This document shows positions 60,635 to 64,000 of a stretch of DNA of 64,000 nt, one piece after another. A program made the translations under genes and the position numbers. The notes below the pieces were generated by a model, which worked only from the letters and a program-made list of their open reading frames with translations, was not told where the DNA came from and did no database searches. Source of the stretch: Mangrovimicrobium sp033283265 (lineage in GTDB: Bacteria; Pseudomonadota; Gammaproteobacteria; Pseudomonadales; Halieaceae); contig JAWMQN010000004.1 of the NCBI GenBank assembly GCA_033283265.1, positions 62,001 through 126,000 on the forward strand, given 5' to 3'. Position 1 is the stretch's first letter. Each line of letters opens with the position of its first letter.

Positions 60635-62173
60635 ATGTCCAGATTTAAGCAAGGTGCACTGGCAGCCGCAGTCCTGCTCGCCATTGCCCCTGTCGTTTCC
60701 GCTGACAATGCCCGCCAGCAGGGTGAACTGTTTTTCTACCCGCTGACCCAGTCCGCCGCCGTCGCTACCGTGGATGGCAGCGCACCGAAATCCTCCCATT
60801 TCAATGAACTCAACCACCCCTGGCAGACGCCCCCCGGCGTGTCCCAGGAGAACCTCACCAGCATGAGCGAGATCGAGGCTGACGTTGCCCAATCCGTGGT
60901 GCGCGTCGAGGGAGTGGGCACCCAGGCTTCAATGTGGGACATGGTGGCCTACGATCCTACCGGGCAGTACATTTTCATCCCCCACGAAACTCCGATGGGC
61001 GCCGGTGTAACCCGTTACGACACCCTGAGCGATACCGCTGTCGTACTGTTTTCCGGCGATGGTGGCGGTGTACGTGGCGATACCACCGGTTGGGGTGAAG
61101 AGGGTGCACCTACCGACTTCGGTGCGTTCGACCCGTCTACATTCACTCCAAATGGCACTTTGCTGCTGGCCGAAGAGTGGTCTGGCCAGGGCCGGGTCAT
61201 TGAAGTTCTGGACCCGCTGACCGCGACGGAAAACAGCGCCAGCTATCGCGAGCTGACCGGCATTCCCAACGTCGCACACGAAGGCCTGCGCTTCAGCCAC
61301 GACGGCAGTGCGCTGTACTTCGTCGACGAGGACAACTCCGGCTCCCTCTACAAGATCGTGTTCAATGACCCTGAGGACTACTCGGCGGGCGGCACTTCCT
61401 ATGTGCTGGTGGTAGACGACTTCGTGGCCAACGGTGGCGATCCCGCCGCGAACTGGAACTCCGGTGTAAACAGGGATATCCGTACCGGTGCGGCTTCCTG
61501 GGTCGAGATTAGCGGGACTTCTGCTGACCCCTACAAGAACGGTATCTCCAGCTCCTGCAGCAACCCCGATACCTTCGGTGGTCGCTGTGCAGCCAACGAA
61601 CTCGACGGTGTGCCCTTCGGCCGCCCCGAGGACATGGAGATTTCCACCACCGCCGCTGGTGACAGTGTGATCTATTTTGCGGCTACCTCGGAGAATTCGG
61701 TCTACAGCGTCATTGAAAATGACGACGGCACTGCCTACGTGCAGGTGCTGGTCAGCGATGCCGATACGCCGAAAAACCTCGGTTTCCCCGCCACCACGGC
61801 TGTCCTTAATTCCCCGGACAACCTGGCCCAGGATATGTACGGAAACATTTTCGTGATCGAAGACCAGCCCAACGGCGGTGATCGCGGTGGCGATATCTGG
61901 TTCGTGCGCGATGCGGACCGCGACGGCGTGGCCGAGTCACTGGACCACTTCATGAGCATCGTCGCCGACGGTGCCGAGGCGACCGGCATGATCTTCAACC
62001 CGGCCAACCCCGATGAGTTTGTCGTGTCTGTCCAGCACCCCGACAGCGTCGAACTCAATATCTACCCGGCTGGCTTCGGCGACGCCCTGTGGAAGTTCGA
62101 CCTCTCCGGCGTCAACGAGCCGCGGGAATCGGAGCGCTACGGCCAGGGCAACAAGTACGGCCACAGGAAGTAA
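60635..62173 (+). CDS. DUF839/PhoX-like secreted phosphatase candidate
   Basis: A 512-residue protein with a Sec signal peptide (cleavage near PVVSADN). The body resembles DUF839/PhoX proteins: a beta-propeller with TPNGTLLLAEEW and FSHDGSALYFVDEDN, the latter rich in acidic metal ligands, and a late NSPDNLAQDMYGNIFVIED. PhoX enzymes are Ca2+/Fe-dependent phosphatases. It is shorter than classical PhoX (about 600-700 residues). GGAGAGA precedes the ATG. Two Pho-box-like sites upstream support phosphate control. Confidence 0.82.
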   Translation: MSRFKQGALAAAVLLAIAPVVSADNARQQGELFFYPLTQSAAVATVDGSAPKSSHFNELNHPWQTPPGVSQENLTSMSEIEADVAQSVVRVEGVGTQASMWDMVAYDPTGQYIFIPHETPMGAGVTRYDTLSDTAVVLFSGDGGGVRGDTTGWGEEGAPTDFGAFDPSTFTPNGTLLLAEEWSGQGRVIEVLDPLTATENSASYRELTGIPNVAHEGLRFSHDGSALYFVDEDNSGSLYKIVFNDPEDYSAGGTSYVLVVDDFVANGGDPAANWNSGVNRDIRTGAASWVEISGTSADPYKNGISSSCSNPDTFGGRCAANELDGVPFGRPEDMEISTTAAGDSVIYFAATSENSVYSVIENDDGTAYVQVLVSDADTPKNLGFPATTAVLNSPDNLAQDMYGNIFVIEDQPNGGDRGGDIWFVRDADRDGVAESLDHFMSIVADGAEATGMIFNPANPDEFVVSVQHPDSVELNIYPAGFGDALWKFDLSGVNEPRESERYGQGNKYGHRK

Positions 62174-62217
62174 TCAGCCCGGCCGCTAACGTCGCATCCT
62201 GCATGCGGTATGCACCC

Positions 62218-62248
62218 GGCGCCCGTCCCCCAGGGACGGGCGCCTTTT
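62218..62248 (+). terminator. Intrinsic terminator after the PhoX-like gene
   Basis: GGCGCCCGTCCC (62218-62229) pairs with GGGACGGGCGCC (62233-62244) around a three-base loop and is followed by TTTT. It ends only about 14 bases before the next start codon, so it may also limit or regulate expression of the di-haem protein gene. Confidence 0.85.
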
Positions 62249-62261
62249 ACGTTCAAGTGTG

Positions 62262-63974
62262 ATGCTTATGAAACTCCCGAAAACCATCAGCGCAGTCAAT
62301 CTGTGCGCCCACTTGCTGGGGCTGGCGTGCCTGGCGATCGCCAGTGTGGGAACGGCAGCGGAATCCGCCGCCGAGAAACCCTACCACGAACAGAATCTCG
62401 CTCTCCTGCAACGCAATGACTCGGTTCGTCCCGCGGCCATAGCGGTGCACCCGGTCACCGCGGCCTACAATCGCGAGGCCATCATCCCGCCGATGTGCTA
62501 TACCCGCACCGAGGGACAGTACAACCCCTGCTACGTCTGCCACCAGAATCCGCAGCCGGGCCGGGAAAATACCCTCGGTGACGGCGCCCTGCAGGTTGCC
62601 TACAGCTTCAGTGACCTCGGCCTGACCAATCACTGGAAGAACCTGTTCGAGGACCGCAGTGAGCGTGTCGCGCAGATCTCCGATGCCGAGATCACTCAGT
62701 GGATCGAGCAGGACAACTACTCCGAACTGGCTCCGCGACTGCGGGAGGCCGAGTTCAAGGGCTGGATTCCCGACCTGGACCAGCTGCAACTCGCCGCGGC
62801 GGCCTTTGACGAGCAGGGCTTCGCCCGCGACGGCAGTGACTGGGTCGCCTTCAACTACAAGCCCTTCCCGAGTACCTTCTGGCCGACCAACGGCTCCACC
62901 GATGACGTGATGATTCGCCTCGCGCCGGAGTATCGCAGCGACAGCGAGGGCAGGGCCTCGCGGGATGTCTACCTCACCAATCTGGCGGTGACTGAGGCCA
63001 ATCTCAAAGAGCTGAGCGGCATTACCACCTTTCCTGTCGATGAAAGCCGCGTCGGTAAGGATCTGGACGGCGACGGTAAGTTGGGTGTGATCGAGCGCAT
63101 CACCCGCCTCGACAGTTATGTCGGTCAGGCGGCAAACCATTTCCTGCAGCCTGGCACCTATCCGCCGGGCACCGAGTTCCTGCACACGGTGCGCTATGTA
63201 GGCGTCGACGAGCGTGGCGAAATCGGCCCCTCGACGCGGATGAAGGAAGTGCGCTACTTGAAAAAGGTGGTCGCCTACCCACTGGTTGCCCTGCGCGAAT
63301 ACTACCGTGAAGAGGGCTATTCCAAGGATGCCGGCTACCTGCCTGGTTACGCCCGGCTCGGCGATCACGGCCTCGACAACGGCATGGGCTGGGCGGTGAG
63401 CGGGTTCATCGAAGACCGCAAGGGCCACCTGCGTGCCTATACCTTCGAGGAAAATCTCGCCTGCATGGGCTGCCACAACTCCGTCGGCTCGACCATCGAC
63501 AAGACCTTCGCCTTCCCGCGCAAACCCGACGGCGCCGAGGGCTACGGTTACATCGACCTGAAGGCGCTCGCCGACGCGCCCAACCGGGGCGAGACGGAGG
63601 GCGAGTACCTCACCTATCTCGGCCGGGTGGGCGGCGGTGGCGAATTTCGCAGCAACCCGGAAATGCAGGCCAGGTGGTTCCGCGAGGACGGCAGCCTGAA
63701 ACGCGGTGAACTGCAGTCGGTGGCCAGCATCTACGAGATCATCACTCCGTCCCGGGAGCGGGCCCTTGAACTCAACAAGGCCTATCGGGTCATCGTTGAG
63801 GACCAGGACTATATCTACGGCAAGGACGCCACAGTCGCTCCACCGCACAATGTCTACGCGGAAATCGACAACGAGAGTTCCCCGACGCTGCCAATGGAAA
63901 AGTTCTTCGCCTGGGATATCCGGCTGGAGTGGGCGCGTGGGCTGGTGCACGACAAACTGGCCCAGAACCGTTGA
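62262..63974 (+). CDS. Exported di-haem cytochrome c-like protein
   Basis: A protein of about 570 residues with a signal peptide (cleavage near GTAAESAA) and two C-x-x-C-H haem c sites: CYVCH near residue 91 and CMGCH near residue 405. Between them lies a region with a DLDGDGKLG motif like a calcium-binding loop. Candidate starts are ATG 62262, ATG 62268 or GTG 62259, with no strong ribosome-binding site. I do not recognise the family beyond the haem sites. It lies just after a terminator and may act with the PhoX-like protein. Confidence 0.8.
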   Translation: MLMKLPKTISAVNLCAHLLGLACLAIASVGTAAESAAEKPYHEQNLALLQRNDSVRPAAIAVHPVTAAYNREAIIPPMCYTRTEGQYNPCYVCHQNPQPGRENTLGDGALQVAYSFSDLGLTNHWKNLFEDRSERVAQISDAEITQWIEQDNYSELAPRLREAEFKGWIPDLDQLQLAAAAFDEQGFARDGSDWVAFNYKPFPSTFWPTNGSTDDVMIRLAPEYRSDSEGRASRDVYLTNLAVTEANLKELSGITTFPVDESRVGKDLDGDGKLGVIERITRLDSYVGQAANHFLQPGTYPPGTEFLHTVRYVGVDERGEIGPSTRMKEVRYLKKVVAYPLVALREYYREEGYSKDAGYLPGYARLGDHGLDNGMGWAVSGFIEDRKGHLRAYTFEENLACMGCHNSVGSTIDKTFAFPRKPDGAEGYGYIDLKALADAPNRGETEGEYLTYLGRVGGGGEFRSNPEMQARWFREDGSLKRGELQSVASIYEIITPSRERALELNKAYRVIVEDQDYIYGKDATVAPPHNVYAEIDNESSPTLPMEKFFAWDIRLEWARGLVHDKLAQNR

Positions 63975-64000
63975 ACAGCCCGCGGGAGGCTCTGGCTCTG

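Overview
The window is a GC-rich, gene-dense chromosomal stretch of a gammaproteobacterium. Its right half carries a classic gammaproteobacterial order: carA-carB-greA, yhbY/rlmE-ftsH-folP-glmM-tpiA-secG-tRNA-Leu, tRNA-fMet-rimP-nusA-infB-rbfA-truB-rpsO-pnp. The accessory gene content (DcaP-type porin, AAHS transporter, DUF3604 lipoprotein, PhyH dioxygenase, acyl-CoA dehydrogenase, C-terminal sorting-signal protein, DUF839/PhoX-like phosphatase) and the protein style suggest a marine heterotroph of the Halieaceae/Cellvibrionales type. That placement is an inference from remembered gene content, not a database result.

Layout. 1-2.4 kb: start of a leftward gene and an OmpR-type two-component pair. 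2.4-2.7 kb: non-coding DNA with two long hairpins that share a loop motif. 2.7-10.97 kb: extracytoplasmic and catabolic genes (AAHS transporter, DUF3604 lipoprotein, exported cyclase, lipoprotein alpha/beta hydrolase), then a TetR regulator diverging from a hydrolase-VOC pair across a clear operator. 11.0-15.0 kb: acyl-CoA dehydrogenase, PhyH-MarR operon and enoyl-CoA hydratase diverging across a palindromic operator, followed by two REP-like palindromes. 15.2-20.8 kb: RhlE helicase and a leftward DUF1993-modABC-cupin-membrane protein run. 20.8-27.4 kb: aldo/keto reductase, then porin, amidase, periplasmic glutaminase-like protein and MFS transporter. 27.4-30.9 kb: two MscS-like channels, a soluble MgtE-like protein and MgtE. 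30.9-33.9 kb: unknown protein, PEP-mutase/isocitrate-lyase-family protein and cbpM-cbpA. 34.0-36.6 kb: sulfotransferase, glycosyltransferase and methyltransferase cassette, just upstream of carA where dapB often lies. 36.7-58.9 kb: core operons for carbamoyl phosphate, transcription factors, ribosome maturation, FtsH, folate and peptidoglycan precursors, protein export, translation initiation and RNA turnover. 59-64 kb: Tat-type FAD oxidase, a PhoX-like protein behind two Pho-box-like sites, and a secreted di-haem protein.

The best regulatory signals read directly from sequence are the TetR operator (9774-9795), the MarR-type operator (14131-14150), a promoter plus attenuator in the carA leader (36674-36817), a sigma-32 promoter before ftsH (43320-43347), a near-consensus promoter for initiator tRNA (49886-49914), and phased Pho-box repeats (60464-60514). 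I did not see a phage, a complete insertion sequence, a CRISPR array or a defence island. The most unusual items are the twin shared-loop hairpins, the U1/U72 initiator tRNA, the partial tRNA-Leu duplication, the soluble MgtE paralogue beside mechanosensitive channels, and the porin-amidase-glutaminase operon.
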